Shown here: positions 44,806-55,428 of the stretch, piece after piece
How the letters are laid out: each line of letters begins with the position of its first letter
Numbering within the stretch: position 1 is the stretch's first letter
NCBI RefSeq assembly: GCF_047300855.1
Contig: NZ_CP170197.1
Span: forward strand, 992,001-1,056,000
Length of the DNA stretch: 64,000 nucleotides
Source: Sulfuriferula sp047300855
GTDB lineage: Bacteria; Pseudomonadota; Gammaproteobacteria; Burkholderiales; Sulfuriferulaceae
Reading direction: 5' to 3'
The notes under the pieces: generated by a model
Seen by the model: only the letters and a program-made list of their open reading frames with translations
What the model was told of the DNA's origin: nothing
The model's database searches: none
Made by a program: the position numbers and the translations under genes

Positions 44806-47800
44806 GCATGCCGCCGGTTGACGACCCGCTGCAGGGAGCGGCAGAGGCTGAGCGTCCGAGCACGTCGCGCCTGTTTATTCTGCGGCCGATTGCCACGACG
44901 CTGCTGATGCTGGCAGTGCTGGTGGCCGGATTTGTCGGCTACCGGCTGTTGCCGCAGGCCGCATTGCCCGAAGTGGATTACCCCACCATCCAGGTCACCA
45001 CGCTCTATCCCGGCGCCAGCCCGGATGTAATGACCTCCTCGGTCACAGCGCCGCTCGAACGCCAGTTCGGCCAGATGCCGGGTCTGGCGCAGATGTGGTC
45101 GGTCAGCTCTGGCGGCGCCTCGGTGATTACTTTGCGCTTCGATTTGTTGCTGCCGCTGGACGTGGCCGAGCAGGAGGTACAGGCATCGATGAATGCTGCC
45201 GGCAGTTTTCTGCCCGGCGATCTGCCGTCGCCGCCGGTATATGCCAAGGTCAATCCGGCCGACGCCCCAGTCATCACATTGGGCGTGACCTCGGCCACCC
45301 TGCCGCTCACCCAGTTGTATGATCTGGCCGACACGCGTCTGTCGCAAAAACTCTCGCAAGTACCGGGGGTAGGTATGGTCACCCTGTCGGGCGGACACAA
45401 GCCGGCGGTGCGCGTCACCGTCAATGCGCGCGCGCTGGCCGCGCTGGGTTTGAGTCTGGACAACATCCGCACCGCAATTACCGGCGCTAACGTCAACACA
45501 CCGAAAGGCAGCATCGACGGGCCGCAGCGTTCGTTTACCATCGACGCCAACGATCAGTTGCAGTCGCCCGAGGCCTATCGCGAGATGATCATTGCCTATA
45601 AGAACGGCGCGCCGGTGCGCCTGGGCGATGTGGCTACGGTGGAAGAGGCGCCCGAAAACGCCTGGCAAGCCGCATGGGTAAATGGCAAGCCGGGGCTGGT
45701 GCTGAACGTGCAACGCCAGCCTGGCGCCAATGTGATTCAGGTGGTCGATCGCATTCACGAGCTACTGCCGGATTTGCAAAAAAGCCTGCCCGGGGCCGCG
45801 CAACTGACAGTGCTGTCTGACCGCACCGTGACCATACGTGCGGCGATTGCCGACGTGCGATTCGAGTTGCTGCTGGCGGTGGTACTGGTGGTCGCGGTGA
45901 TTTTCGTTTTCCTGCGCAACGCGCGTGCCACTTTCATACCCGCCACCGCAGTGCCGCTCGCGTTGATCGGTACCTTCGGCGTGATGTATCAGGCGGGCTA
46001 TTCCATCAACACGCTGACCCTGATGGCGTTGACCATCGCCACCGGTTTTGTGGTGGATGACGCGATTGTGATGATCGAAAACATCGCGCGTTATATCGAA
46101 GCCGGCGAACCACCACTGCAGGCCGCTCTCAAGGGTGCGGGCCAGATCGGCTTCACCATCATCTCGCTGACTTTCTCGCTGATTGCTGTCCTGATTCCGC
46201 TGCTGTTCATGGGGGATGTGGTAGGGCGGCTGTTCCGCGAATTTGCCGTCACGCTGGCGGTGGCTATCGTGATCTCCGCTGCGGTATCGCTGACTTTCAC
46301 GCCGATGCTCAGCGCGCGCATGCTGCGCCATATCCCGGAGGAAAAACAGGGACGTTTTTCCCGTGCCAGCGGACGCGCCTTCGAGCGCCTGGCAGACGGC
46401 TATTCGCGTGCCCTGGTCTGGGTACTGCGCCATCAGCCGGTGGTGCTGGTGGTGGCGCTGTTCACCCTGCTGGTGACGGTGGTGCTATATGTGGTGATCC
46501 CCAAAGGATTTTTCCCGGTGCAGGATACCGGTCTGATACAGGGCACCACGGTGGCTGCACAGGACGTTTCGTTCAGCGCGATGGGGCGGCGCCAGGCGGC
46601 GCTGGTGGAAGCGCTGGCGCAAGACCCGGCAGTGCAGAGCATCTCCTCGATTGTCGGCATTGACGGTACCAACACCACCCTCAACAACGGACGCCTGCTG
46701 ATCAGCCTCAAGCCGCTGAATCAACGTACCGAGCGCGTCGGGACTATCATAGCCGGTTTGCAGCAGCGTGCGGCACAGGTAGGCGGCATCGAGTTATTCA
46801 TGCAGCCGGTGCAGGATCTGACCATCGACGATCTGGTCAGCCGCTATCCCTACCAGTTCAGCCTCTCCGCCAGCAGTGCCGAACAGCTGGCGCAATCCAC
46901 GCATAGCCTGATGGAACGATTGCGCGAACTGCCGCAACTGGCCGGCGTGACCAGCGACCTGCAAGACCAGGGCTTACAAGCTTACGTGGATATCGACCGC
47001 GATGCGGCCGCGCGCCTCGGCATCACCATGAGCGCCATCGACAGTGCGCTCTACAGCGCCTTCGGCCAGCGCCTGGTATCCACCATCTTCACTCAGTCGG
47101 CGCAATATCGTGTCGTGCTGGGTGCCGCCTCCACCGAGTCATCCGGACTGGCCGCATTCAACAATATCTATCTTGCCACCGGCGGCGGACAAACGGTGCC
47201 GCTGACGGCGATTGCCCATATCGAGCAGCGCACCACGGCGCTGGCCATCGACCATCTCGGCCAGTTCCCGGCTGCGCTGGTGTCGTTCCAGCCTGCGCCG
47301 GGTGTATCTCTGGGTGCTGCGGTGAGCGCGATTCAGGACGCGGCACAGCAGGCCGGCCTGCCGGCTTCGGTAGCGATCAGTTTCCAGGGTGCAGCGGCAG
47401 CCTTCCAGGCCGCGTTGTCCAACCAGTTGTGGCTGCTGCTGGCCGCAGTAGGTACGATGTATATCGTGCTGGGCGTGCTGTATGAAAGCTACATCCACCC
47501 CATCACCATTCTGTCCACGCTGCCGTCGGCAGGCATTGGTGCCTTGCTGGCGCTGATGTTCAGCGGCCACAACCTGACTGTGATCGCCATCATCGGCATT
47601 ATTCTGTTGATCGGCATCGTGCAGAAAAACGCCATTCTGATGGTGGATTTTGCCCTTGAGGCGCAACGCCGTCAGGGGCTGAATGCGCCGGACGCGATCC
47701 TGCAGGCGGCGCGTTTGCGCTTGCGGCCGATCCTGATGACGACGTTTGCCGCGCTGTTCGGCGCGATACCGCTGGTAGTGGGTGGCGGCATGGGTGCCGA

Positions 47801-47981
47801 ACTGCGCCAGCCGCTGGGCATCACGCTGGTGGGCGGGCTGTTGCTGTCGCAATTGCTGACGTTGTTCACCACGCCGGTGATTTATCTGGCCTTCGACCGG
47901 CTGGCGACGCGCTGGGAGAATTGGCGCAGGCGACGTTTTGGTAGTGGCGCAGGCATAGCGCAGAGCGAGAGCGAAGGGTGA
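44802..47981 (+). CDS. mdtB: RND multidrug permease, MdtB-like
   Basis: A 1059-residue inner-membrane pump with 12 helices and two large periplasmic loops, as in HAE1 RND permeases. VDYPTIQVTTLYPGASPDVMTSSV near the N-terminus is typical, as are GFVVDDAIVMIENI (the proton-relay helix 4 Asp-Asp pair) and GIVQKNAILMVDFALE in helix 10. In E. coli MdtB and MdtC form a mixed trimer, and the tandem of two permeases here fits. A GTG start at 44802 lies in the mdtA stop (an in-frame ATG is six bases later), and the stop overlaps the next gene in GTGA. Confidence 0.92.
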   Translation: MSMPPVDDPLQGAAEAERPSTSRLFILRPIATTLLMLAVLVAGFVGYRLLPQAALPEVDYPTIQVTTLYPGASPDVMTSSVTAPLERQFGQMPGLAQMWSVSSGGASVITLRFDLLLPLDVAEQEVQASMNAAGSFLPGDLPSPPVYAKVNPADAPVITLGVTSATLPLTQLYDLADTRLSQKLSQVPGVGMVTLSGGHKPAVRVTVNARALAALGLSLDNIRTAITGANVNTPKGSIDGPQRSFTIDANDQLQSPEAYREMIIAYKNGAPVRLGDVATVEEAPENAWQAAWVNGKPGLVLNVQRQPGANVIQVVDRIHELLPDLQKSLPGAAQLTVLSDRTVTIRAAIADVRFELLLAVVLVVAVIFVFLRNARATFIPATAVPLALIGTFGVMYQAGYSINTLTLMALTIATGFVVDDAIVMIENIARYIEAGEPPLQAALKGAGQIGFTIISLTFSLIAVLIPLLFMGDVVGRLFREFAVTLAVAIVISAAVSLTFTPMLSARMLRHIPEEKQGRFSRASGRAFERLADGYSRALVWVLRHQPVVLVVALFTLLVTVVLYVVIPKGFFPVQDTGLIQGTTVAAQDVSFSAMGRRQAALVEALAQDPAVQSISSIVGIDGTNTTLNNGRLLISLKPLNQRTERVGTIIAGLQQRAAQVGGIELFMQPVQDLTIDDLVSRYPYQFSLSASSAEQLAQSTHSLMERLRELPQLAGVTSDLQDQGLQAYVDIDRDAAARLGITMSAIDSALYSAFGQRLVSTIFTQSAQYRVVLGAASTESSGLAAFNNIYLATGGGQTVPLTAIAHIEQRTTALAIDHLGQFPAALVSFQPAPGVSLGAAVSAIQDAAQQAGLPASVAISFQGAAAAFQAALSNQLWLLLAAVGTMYIVLGVLYESYIHPITILSTLPSAGIGALLALMFSGHNLTVIAIIGIILLIGIVQKNAILMVDFALEAQRRQGLNAPDAILQAARLRLRPILMTTFAALFGAIPLVVGGGMGAELRQPLGITLVGGLLLSQLLTLFTTPVIYLAFDRLATRWENWRRRRFGSGAGIAQSESEG

Positions 47982-50900
47982 ATCTCTCCGCTGTCTTTAT
48001 TCGCCGCCCGGTCGGCACCACGCTGCTGGCATTGGCGGTGCTGCTGGCCGGCATCATTGCGTTCCGTTTGTTACCGGTGGCGCCGCTGCCGCAAGTGGAT
48101 TTCCCCACCATCATGGTGCAGGCCAACATGGCGGGCGCCAGCCCCGACGTGATGGCGGCCACGGTCGCCACCCCATTGGAGCGCTCGCTGGGACGCATTT
48201 CCGGGATTACCCAGATGACCTCGTCGAGTTCGCTCGGCTCTACCCGCGTGATCCTGCAGTTTGCCCTGTCGAAGAATATCAACACCGCAGCACGCGAAGT
48301 ACAGGCCGCGCTCAACGCCGCGCGTACGCTGTTGCCCACCGGGCTCACCGGCAACCCTACCTATCGCAAGGTGAACCCGGCCGACGCGCCGATCATGATC
48401 ATCTCGCTCACCTCGGCAAGCCTGACGCGCGGGCAGATGTACGACGCAGCCTCGACGCTGCTGGGGCAGAAGATTTCGCAATTGTCCGGCATCGGCCAGG
48501 TGACAGTGGGCGGGTCGGCGTTGCCTTCGGTGCGCGTGGAACTGGATGTCCCGCAACTCAACGGCATGGGCGTGTCGCTGGAGCAGGTGCGTCAGGCAAT
48601 CGTGACTGCCAATGTGAATGCGCCCAAGGGCGTCGTGGAAAACAATGAGCAACGCTGGCAGATCGGCACCAATGATCAGTTGTCCACGGTGGAACAATAT
48701 CAACGCGTGATCGTCGCCTATAAAAATGGCGCACCGATCCCGTTGAACCAGGTTGCCAGTGTCTACGAAGGCACGCAAAACGCGCGTAACATGGGCTTGT
48801 CCAACGGCGATCCTTCGGTGCAGATTATTATTTTCCGCCAGCCCGGCGCCAATATCATCGATACGGTGGAAGGCGTGAAGGCGGCGCTGCCCGGACTGGA
48901 GACGACGATCCCGGCCGCCATCAAGGTGCGCATCATGTCGGACCGCACCGTGACGATTCGCGCTTCCTTGAAAGAAGTCGAGAACACGCTGTTCCTGTCG
49001 GTGCTGCTGGTGGTGGGTGTGGTCTGGCTGTTTCTGCGCGACTGGCGCGCCACGCTGATCCCCAGCATTGCCGTGCCGCTGTCGCTGGTCGGCACCTTCG
49101 CGGCGATGTGGCTGCTGGATTACAGTCTGGACAATCTGTCGCTGATGGCGTTGATCGTGGCGACCGGCTTTGTTGTCGATGATGCCATTGTGGTGCTGGA
49201 AAACATCATGCGCCATGTCGAGGCCGGCATGCGCCCCATGGAAGCATCCTTGCTGGGCGCGCGCGAAATGGGCTTCACCGTGCTGTCGATGAGCCTGTCG
49301 CTGGTCGCCGTGTTCATTCCGGTGTTGTTCATGGGTGGCATCATCGGCCGGCTGTTTCACGAATTCGCCGTCACCCTTACTATCGCCATCGCCATTTCGC
49401 TGCTGGTGTCGCTGACGGTGACGCCGATGCTGGCAGCGCGCTGGCTGCGTCCGCATGTACCGCCCGCTGAAGGGCAGGCGCTACGCCGCTCGGTACTGGC
49501 GCGCGGCTGGGACGCCGTGGTGCGCGGTTACGCGCGCAGCCTGGATGGCGCACTGGCCCACCCCGGGCTGATGCTGCTGGTGTTTTTTGCCACCATCGCA
49601 CTGAATGTCTATCTGTATGCGATCGTGCCAAAGGGATTGTTTCCGACCCAGGATACCGGCCTGCTGGTGGGCAATGTGCAAGCCGATCAGTCGGTGTCGT
49701 TCCAGGATATGAGCGCAAAGCTCACGCGCATTGTCGCCATCGTGCGCAAAAACCCGGGTGTGGAGAACGTCGTGGCGTTTACCGGCGGCGGCTCGACCAA
49801 TAGCGCCTTCATGTTCATGACGCTCAAGCCCGAAAACCAGCGCGCGGGCGTGATGACCATCATGCAGCAATTGCGCAAGGCTTTGTCGCGTGTCCCCGGC
49901 GCACGTGTATCAATGTTTCCCGTGCAGGACATTCGAGCCGGCGGCCGACCCGCAACGGCATTGTATGAATACACCCTGCAGGCCAGCGACCTGGATGCGC
50001 TGCGTTTATGGGAACCGAAAGTTCTTGCGGCGTTCCGCGGCATTAGCGGGCTTAGCGATGTCGATACCGATCAGCAAAGCAGCGGGTTGCAACTGAAACT
50101 GGTCATCGACCGGGCTGCGGCGGTGCGTTACGGGGTACCGGTGAGCCTGATCGACCAGACGCTGAACGATGCCTTCGGCCAGCGTCTGGTGTCGACTATT
50201 TACGCACCGCTGAACCAGTATCGCGTGGTGATGGAAGCCGCGCCCCAATACCAGCAACAGCAGTCGGCGCTGAACGATATCTATGTGATCAGCGCCAGCG
50301 GCCAGCGTGTGCCGCTCTCAGCACTGGCCCACTATGAACTCGGCAATACGCCGCTGACCGTCAACCACCAGGGCCTGTTCGCCGCCTCGACCATTTCGTT
50401 CAATCTCGACAAGGGCGTATCGCTGTCGCAGGCGCAGGCAAAAATCGACCAGACCATGGCCGAAATCGGCCTGCCCAGCGAAATCCATGGCGGGTTCCAG
50501 GGCACTGCGCAGCTCTTCTCCGACACCCTGAAAAACCAGCCGCTGTACCTGATGGCTGCGGTGCTGGCCATCTACATCGTGCTGGGCGTGTTGTACGAAA
50601 GCACCATCCACCCGCTGACCATTCTGTCCACCTTGCCGTCTGCCGGTGTGGGTGCGGTGCTGGCCCTGATGCTGGCCGGTTCCGAGTTCAGTATCATTGC
50701 GCTGATCGGGGTGTTCCTGCTGATCGGCATTGTCAAGAAAAACGCCATTTTGATGATCGATTTTGCCCTGCAGGCCGAGCGCGAACAGGGCCTGGGGCCG
50801 CGCGAGGCAATTCGTCTCGCCGCCACCATGCGCCTGCGTCCGATCCTGATGACGACGCTGGCGGCGCTGTTTACCGCGCTGCCGCTGGCGTTCATTACCG

Positions 50901-51073
50901 GCAACGGCGCGGAGTTGCGCCAGCCGCTGGGCATCTCGATTGCCGGCGGGCTGATTTTCAGCCAGTTGCTGACCCTCTACACGACGCCGGTGATTTATCT
51001 GGAACTCGACCGCCTGCGTCTGTGGAGCCAGAATCGCTGGCAGCGGGTCTTTCCCCGTACCTTACCTACCTGA
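47978..51073 (+). CDS. mdtC: RND multidrug permease, MdtC-like
   Basis: A 1031-residue RND pump, close kin of its neighbour. It keeps VDFPTIMVQANMAGASPDVM, the helix-4 pair in GFVVDDAIVVLENI and GIVKKNAILMIDFALQ in helix 10, so it should carry protons. It probably forms a mixed trimer with the MdtB-like protein. It starts with GTG at 47978, overlapping the previous stop by 4 bases, and the outer-membrane gene begins immediately after its stop. Confidence 0.92.
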   Translation: MNLSAVFIRRPVGTTLLALAVLLAGIIAFRLLPVAPLPQVDFPTIMVQANMAGASPDVMAATVATPLERSLGRISGITQMTSSSSLGSTRVILQFALSKNINTAAREVQAALNAARTLLPTGLTGNPTYRKVNPADAPIMIISLTSASLTRGQMYDAASTLLGQKISQLSGIGQVTVGGSALPSVRVELDVPQLNGMGVSLEQVRQAIVTANVNAPKGVVENNEQRWQIGTNDQLSTVEQYQRVIVAYKNGAPIPLNQVASVYEGTQNARNMGLSNGDPSVQIIIFRQPGANIIDTVEGVKAALPGLETTIPAAIKVRIMSDRTVTIRASLKEVENTLFLSVLLVVGVVWLFLRDWRATLIPSIAVPLSLVGTFAAMWLLDYSLDNLSLMALIVATGFVVDDAIVVLENIMRHVEAGMRPMEASLLGAREMGFTVLSMSLSLVAVFIPVLFMGGIIGRLFHEFAVTLTIAIAISLLVSLTVTPMLAARWLRPHVPPAEGQALRRSVLARGWDAVVRGYARSLDGALAHPGLMLLVFFATIALNVYLYAIVPKGLFPTQDTGLLVGNVQADQSVSFQDMSAKLTRIVAIVRKNPGVENVVAFTGGGSTNSAFMFMTLKPENQRAGVMTIMQQLRKALSRVPGARVSMFPVQDIRAGGRPATALYEYTLQASDLDALRLWEPKVLAAFRGISGLSDVDTDQQSSGLQLKLVIDRAAAVRYGVPVSLIDQTLNDAFGQRLVSTIYAPLNQYRVVMEAAPQYQQQQSALNDIYVISASGQRVPLSALAHYELGNTPLTVNHQGLFAASTISFNLDKGVSLSQAQAKIDQTMAEIGLPSEIHGGFQGTAQLFSDTLKNQPLYLMAAVLAIYIVLGVLYESTIHPLTILSTLPSAGVGAVLALMLAGSEFSIIALIGVFLLIGIVKKNAILMIDFALQAEREQGLGPREAIRLAATMRLRPILMTTLAALFTALPLAFITGNGAELRQPLGISIAGGLIFSQLLTLYTTPVIYLELDRLRLWSQNRWQRVFPRTLPT

Positions 51074-52567
51074 ATGCTGATCATGACTATGCATCCTGCC
51101 GATTTTTTTCGCCCAGCCAATCCGCGCCGCCTGGTGCTGGCGACGCTGCTGTGTATTGGTTTGGCCGCGTGCAGCACCACGCCGCCGGAGCCGCCGGTCA
51201 AGCTCAACGTGCCGGCAGCCTTTGCCGAAGATCGAGGCTGGATGCCGGCTAATCCGCAGGATGCCGCGCCGCGCAGTGCATGGTGGCAGGTATATAACGA
51301 CCCGGTGCTCGATCAGTTGGAACAACAGGTAGCGCAAGCCAACCAGAGTCTGCAGGCAGCGCTGGCCGCTTATGATCAGGCCACGGCGCTGACCGCCGTC
51401 AGCCGTGCGCAGTTTTACCCGACCGTGGGCGCCAACGCATCAGCCAGCCGCTCGAAAAGCGGCACCATTAACGCATCAGGGCAAAGCAATTCGCAATCGG
51501 TGCCAAGCAATATTTATAGCGCAGGGCTGACAGCAAGCTGGGTGCCCGATCTGTGGGGCCAGGTGCGTCAGCAAGTCGCCGCCAGCGAAGCATCGGCGCA
51601 GGCCAGCGCCGCCACACTGCAATCCACCCAGCTTTCCCTGCAAGCCACGCTGGCGCAAACCTATCTGCAATTGCGCGTTACCGACGCGCAAATCCGCCTG
51701 GCCGGGCAAACCGTAGCGGCTTATCAAAAGGCCTTGCAGCTGACTGAAAACCGCTATCGCGCCGGGGTGGTTTCCGCCGCCGATGTGGCGCTGGCGCGCA
51801 CCCAGTTGCTGGGCGCCCAGGTGACCTACACCGATCTGGGCGTGACGCGCGCCCAGCAGCAGCATGCGATTGCCGTGCTGGTTGGGGTGCCGCCCAGTCA
51901 ATTCAATCTGGCGGCAGTGGAGATGAGTCCCGCAGTGCCCGAGATCCCGGCCGGCGTGCCGGCGCAGTTGCTGCAACGCCGCCCCGATCTGGCGGCGGCC
52001 GAGCGCAAGGTGGCGCAGGCCAATGCCCAGATCGGCGTGGCGCAGACCGCGTGGTTTCCGTCATTGACGCTGTCGGCTCAGACCGGCAGCCGGGTGTCGC
52101 ATTGGGCGGATTTGTTCAGCGCGCCGAGCCTGTTCTGGTCGCTTGGCCCCACGCTGGCGGTCACGCTTTTCGACGCCGGTGCACGCAGCGCGCAAGTCGC
52201 CAGTGCCGAGGCCGGTTATCGGCAGACGGTCGCCACTTACCGCCAGACCGTGCTCACCGCCTTCCAGCAAGCCGAAGACAATCTGGCCGCGCAACGCATC
52301 CTGACCGACGAAGCGGCGTTACAGCGGCAAACTGTGCAAGCCGCCGAAACCTCGCTGCGTTTTGCGGAAAACCAGTACAAGGCCGGTATGGTTCCCTACC
52401 TCAACGTGATTACCGCGCAAGCCACCGCCAGCAACGCGCAAAATGCCGAACTCGGCCTGCTTGGCCGCCGCCTCACCGCCAGCGTGCTGCTGATCCAGGC
52501 GCTGGGTGGAGGATGGGGTGGCGATACGGCCCCAGCGCTGGGGAGTGCGCCGGTTCGCGGCGAGTGA
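51074..52567 (+). CDS. OprM/NodT-type outer-membrane efflux lipoprotein
   Basis: A 497-residue outer-membrane factor. The signal sequence ends in the lipobox LAACS (C33 in the longest form; ATG codons at 51074, 51083 and 51089 are all possible). WWQVYNDPVLDQL is the normal start of the mature domain, and two repeats of the OEP helical hairpin follow, such as AQTYLQLRVTDAQIRLAGQT. It gives the tripartite RND system its exit channel, so the operon encodes a complete pump. The ATG directly follows the permease stop. Confidence 0.92.
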   Translation: MLIMTMHPADFFRPANPRRLVLATLLCIGLAACSTTPPEPPVKLNVPAAFAEDRGWMPANPQDAAPRSAWWQVYNDPVLDQLEQQVAQANQSLQAALAAYDQATALTAVSRAQFYPTVGANASASRSKSGTINASGQSNSQSVPSNIYSAGLTASWVPDLWGQVRQQVAASEASAQASAATLQSTQLSLQATLAQTYLQLRVTDAQIRLAGQTVAAYQKALQLTENRYRAGVVSAADVALARTQLLGAQVTYTDLGVTRAQQQHAIAVLVGVPPSQFNLAAVEMSPAVPEIPAGVPAQLLQRRPDLAAAERKVAQANAQIGVAQTAWFPSLTLSAQTGSRVSHWADLFSAPSLFWSLGPTLAVTLFDAGARSAQVASAEAGYRQTVATYRQTVLTAFQQAEDNLAAQRILTDEAALQRQTVQAAETSLRFAENQYKAGMVPYLNVITAQATASNAQNAELGLLGRRLTASVLLIQALGGGWGGDTAPALGSAPVRGE

Positions 52568-52633
52568 GGCGCGGGAGTTTCCTCTTCGTGTTAGCATCCG
52601 CCGACAACCAAACCATGCTGACAGGGAACACGA

Positions 52634-54256
52634 ATGCACTGGATCGCCCCCTCCGAACGGGACACCGCCACCGATACCCTTGAAAAGCGCCTGTGGAATA
52701 CCGCCGACCAGTTCCGCGCCAACTCGGGCCTGACTGCGGCGCAGTATTCCGCGCCGGTACTCGGCCTGATCTTCCTACTGTTTGCCGAGACACGTTTTGC
52801 GCTGCGGCGCGAACAACTGGAATCTGCAAGTGCATCGTCCCGCCGCGCCACCTCCCGTATTGATGACCCCGCCGCCTACCATGCCGAAAGCGTGATCTTC
52901 TTGCCGCAAGCAGCGCGCTTCGAACATCTGCTGAACCTGCCGGAAGGCGCGAATGTCGGGCAAGCCATCAACGACGCGATGACGGAAATCGAAAAGCACA
53001 ATCCGCAACTGGCGGGCGTGTTGCCGCGCACCTATCAAATCTTCACCAGCACCCTGCTCAAGGAGCTGCTGAAGAAAGTCTCCGAGATTCCCGTCAGCCT
53101 CGACTACGATGCCTTTGGGCGCATCTACGAATACTTCCTCGGCGAGTTCGCCCGCACCGAAGGGCAGAAGGGCGGCGAGTTCTACACCCCCAGCTCCATC
53201 GTGCGCCTGCTGGTCGAAGTGATCGAGCCGTTCCATGGGCGCATCCTCGACCCCGCCTGCGGCTCCGGCGGCATGTTCGTGCAGAGCGCGCGTTTTGTTT
53301 CCGAGCATCAGAAAAATGCTGCCGACGAACTCTTCATCCACGGCGTGGAAAAGACCGACGACACCGGACGCCTGGCGCGCATGAACCTCGCCATTCATGG
53401 CCTCGAAGGCGACATCCGCCACGGTGGCCACATCAACAGCTACTACGACGACCCGCACGCAGCCGTCGGCAAATTCGACTTCGTCCTCGCCAACCCGCCG
53501 TTCAACGTCAACGCCGTGGACAAGGACAGGCTGACCGCCGACGTGGGCGCAGGCCGCCGCTTCCCCTTCGGCGTGCCGCGCACCGACAATGCCAACATGC
53601 TGTGGATACAACTGTTCTATTCCAGCTTGAACGACACAGGCCGCGCCGGATTCGTCATGGCCAACTCCGCCAGCGATGCGCGCAGCAGCGAACAGGAAAT
53701 CCGCAAGCAGTTGATCGAAGCCCGCGCCGTGGACGTGATGGTCGCCGTCGGCCCCAACCTGTTCTACACCGTCACGCTGCCCTGCACGCTGTGGTTTCTC
53801 GACAAAGGCAAGCAGGACACGCCGCGCGCCGACACCATCCTCTTCATCGACGCCCGCCACATCTACCGCCAGATCGACCGCGCGCACCGCGATTGGGCGG
53901 ATGCGCAGATCGGCTTCATCGCCAACATCGTGCGCCTGTATCGCGGCGAAGCGCCGGACTACACCTTGGGCGGCGCAGAGGCCAAAGCCAAGCTGGTGGA
54001 GGTGTTTGGAAAAAAGCCGAGTTATGCCGACATTCCCGGTCTGTGCAAAGCTGCCACGCTCGCAGAAATCGAAGCACAAGGCTGGAGCCTCAACCCCGGC
54101 CGCTATGTTGGCGTAGCCGCAGGTGAAGAAGTCAGCGACGAAGACTTCAAGGAAAAACTGGAAACGCTCAACGAGGAACTGGAAGTGCTGAATACCCAGG
54201 CGCGCGAACTGGAGCAGGCCATCGCCCTGAATGTGGCGGAGATTCTGGAGGCATGA
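52634..54256 (+). CDS. hsdM: Type I restriction-modification methyltransferase HsdM
   Basis: A 540-residue N6-adenine methyltransferase subunit. After an N-terminal helical domain (HsdM_N, about 10-150) comes the SAM motif DPACGSGG (206-213) and the catalytic NPPF (287-290). The C-terminal coiled coil (about 505-535) binds HsdS. CAGGGAACACGA provides a ribosome-binding site for the ATG at 52634. Its stop overlaps the hsdS start in ATGA, the coupling usual in type I operons. Confidence 0.96.
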   Translation: MHWIAPSERDTATDTLEKRLWNTADQFRANSGLTAAQYSAPVLGLIFLLFAETRFALRREQLESASASSRRATSRIDDPAAYHAESVIFLPQAARFEHLLNLPEGANVGQAINDAMTEIEKHNPQLAGVLPRTYQIFTSTLLKELLKKVSEIPVSLDYDAFGRIYEYFLGEFARTEGQKGGEFYTPSSIVRLLVEVIEPFHGRILDPACGSGGMFVQSARFVSEHQKNAADELFIHGVEKTDDTGRLARMNLAIHGLEGDIRHGGHINSYYDDPHAAVGKFDFVLANPPFNVNAVDKDRLTADVGAGRRFPFGVPRTDNANMLWIQLFYSSLNDTGRAGFVMANSASDARSSEQEIRKQLIEARAVDVMVAVGPNLFYTVTLPCTLWFLDKGKQDTPRADTILFIDARHIYRQIDRAHRDWADAQIGFIANIVRLYRGEAPDYTLGGAEAKAKLVEVFGKKPSYADIPGLCKAATLAEIEAQGWSLNPGRYVGVAAGEEVSDEDFKEKLETLNEELEVLNTQARELEQAIALNVAEILEA

Positions 54257-55425
54257 CCAACGTGCCCGGATTTAACACAGTGACAATTGAGGAGGCCACG
54301 GAACGCCTCATCGACTATCGGGGAAAAACGCCACCCAAGACTAACTCCGGCGTCCGCCTTGTCACCGCCAAGGTTGTGAAGGGCGGGCAGATTCACGATG
54401 AACCGGCAGAGTATATTGCCGCAGATTTCTACGATGAGTGGATGCGGCGTGGTTTGCCTCAGAAGCTCGACGTGCTCCTGACCACCGAAGCCCCGCTCGG
54501 GGAAGTTGCGATTCTCCGCGACGATGTGCGGATTGCATTGGCCCAGCGCATCATTCTTCTTCGTGCGAAACCGGGTTTGCTTGACCCCCTCTATCTTTTC
54601 TACGCGCTCCAGTCGGATTTCGGTCAGGGCGAACTGAAAGCGCGAGCATCAGGCACAACCGTTCTCGGAATCAAGCAGAGCGAGCTTCGGAAAGTTCGCG
54701 TTCCCGTCTTCCCGCTCCCTGTTCAGCAACGCATCGCAGGCATCCTCTCGGCCTACGACGAGTTGATCGAGAACAACCAGCGGCGCATCCGCATACTTGA
54801 AGACATGGCGCGAAGCCTCTACCGCGAATGGTTCGTCCGCTTCCGCTACCCCGGCCACGAATCCGTCCCGCTCGTCGATTCACCGCTTGGGCAGATTCCG
54901 CAGGGATGGGAGTGTGGTCGGCTTGATGAAGTGCTGGTGCTGCAACGTGGCTTCGATCTGCCCAAGGACAAACGTGAAGATGGAGCTGTGCCAATCATAG
55001 CGGCGACTGGAATCAACGGATTCCATAGCGTCGCCAAGGTAAAAGCGCCAGGAGTCGTCACAGGCCGATCCGGCTCTATTGGCACTGTGCTTTATGTGCA
55101 AGAAGATTTTTGGCCTCTGAATACGGCGCTTTGGGTTAAGGAATTTCCAAAATCCGAACCATTATTTGCGTATTACTTGCTGTCTTCGTTGGAACTCAAA
55201 CAATTTAATTCTGGCGCTGCTGTCCCAACCCTCAATCGAAACGATGTGCATGGAGTTCAGGTTGTAATTCCACCTCGTGAACTTCAGCGAAGATTTCAGC
55301 TAAATGCTGGGGCGATGCTTAAGCAAGCGGAAATACTCCAACGCCAAACCACCAACCTCCGCCGTACCCGCGACCTGCTGCTGCCGCGCCTGCTGTCGGG
55401 GCAGGTCAACATTATAGAAAGCTGA
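54253..55425 (+). CDS. hsdS: Type I specificity subunit HsdS
   Basis: A 390-residue protein with two target-recognition domains and two conserved helices. TRD1 covers about 5-150, ending LGIKQSELRKVRVPVFPLPVQQRIA, read across the boundary to the first helix (DELIENNQRRIRILEDMARSL). TRD2 runs about 205-350, with the second helix near the end (LRRTRDLLLPRLLSGQ). The two TRDs determine the two halves of the DNA target, which cannot be read from sequence. The second half of the gene is more AT-rich than hsdM. The next gene starts 3 bases after its stop. Confidence 0.94.
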   Translation: MTNVPGFNTVTIEEATERLIDYRGKTPPKTNSGVRLVTAKVVKGGQIHDEPAEYIAADFYDEWMRRGLPQKLDVLLTTEAPLGEVAILRDDVRIALAQRIILLRAKPGLLDPLYLFYALQSDFGQGELKARASGTTVLGIKQSELRKVRVPVFPLPVQQRIAGILSAYDELIENNQRRIRILEDMARSLYREWFVRFRYPGHESVPLVDSPLGQIPQGWECGRLDEVLVLQRGFDLPKDKREDGAVPIIAATGINGFHSVAKVKAPGVVTGRSGSIGTVLYVQEDFWPLNTALWVKEFPKSEPLFAYYLLSSLELKQFNSGAAVPTLNRNDVHGVQVVIPPRELQRRFQLNAGAMLKQAEILQRQTTNLRRTRDLLLPRLLSGQVNIIES

Positions 55426-55428
55426 GCT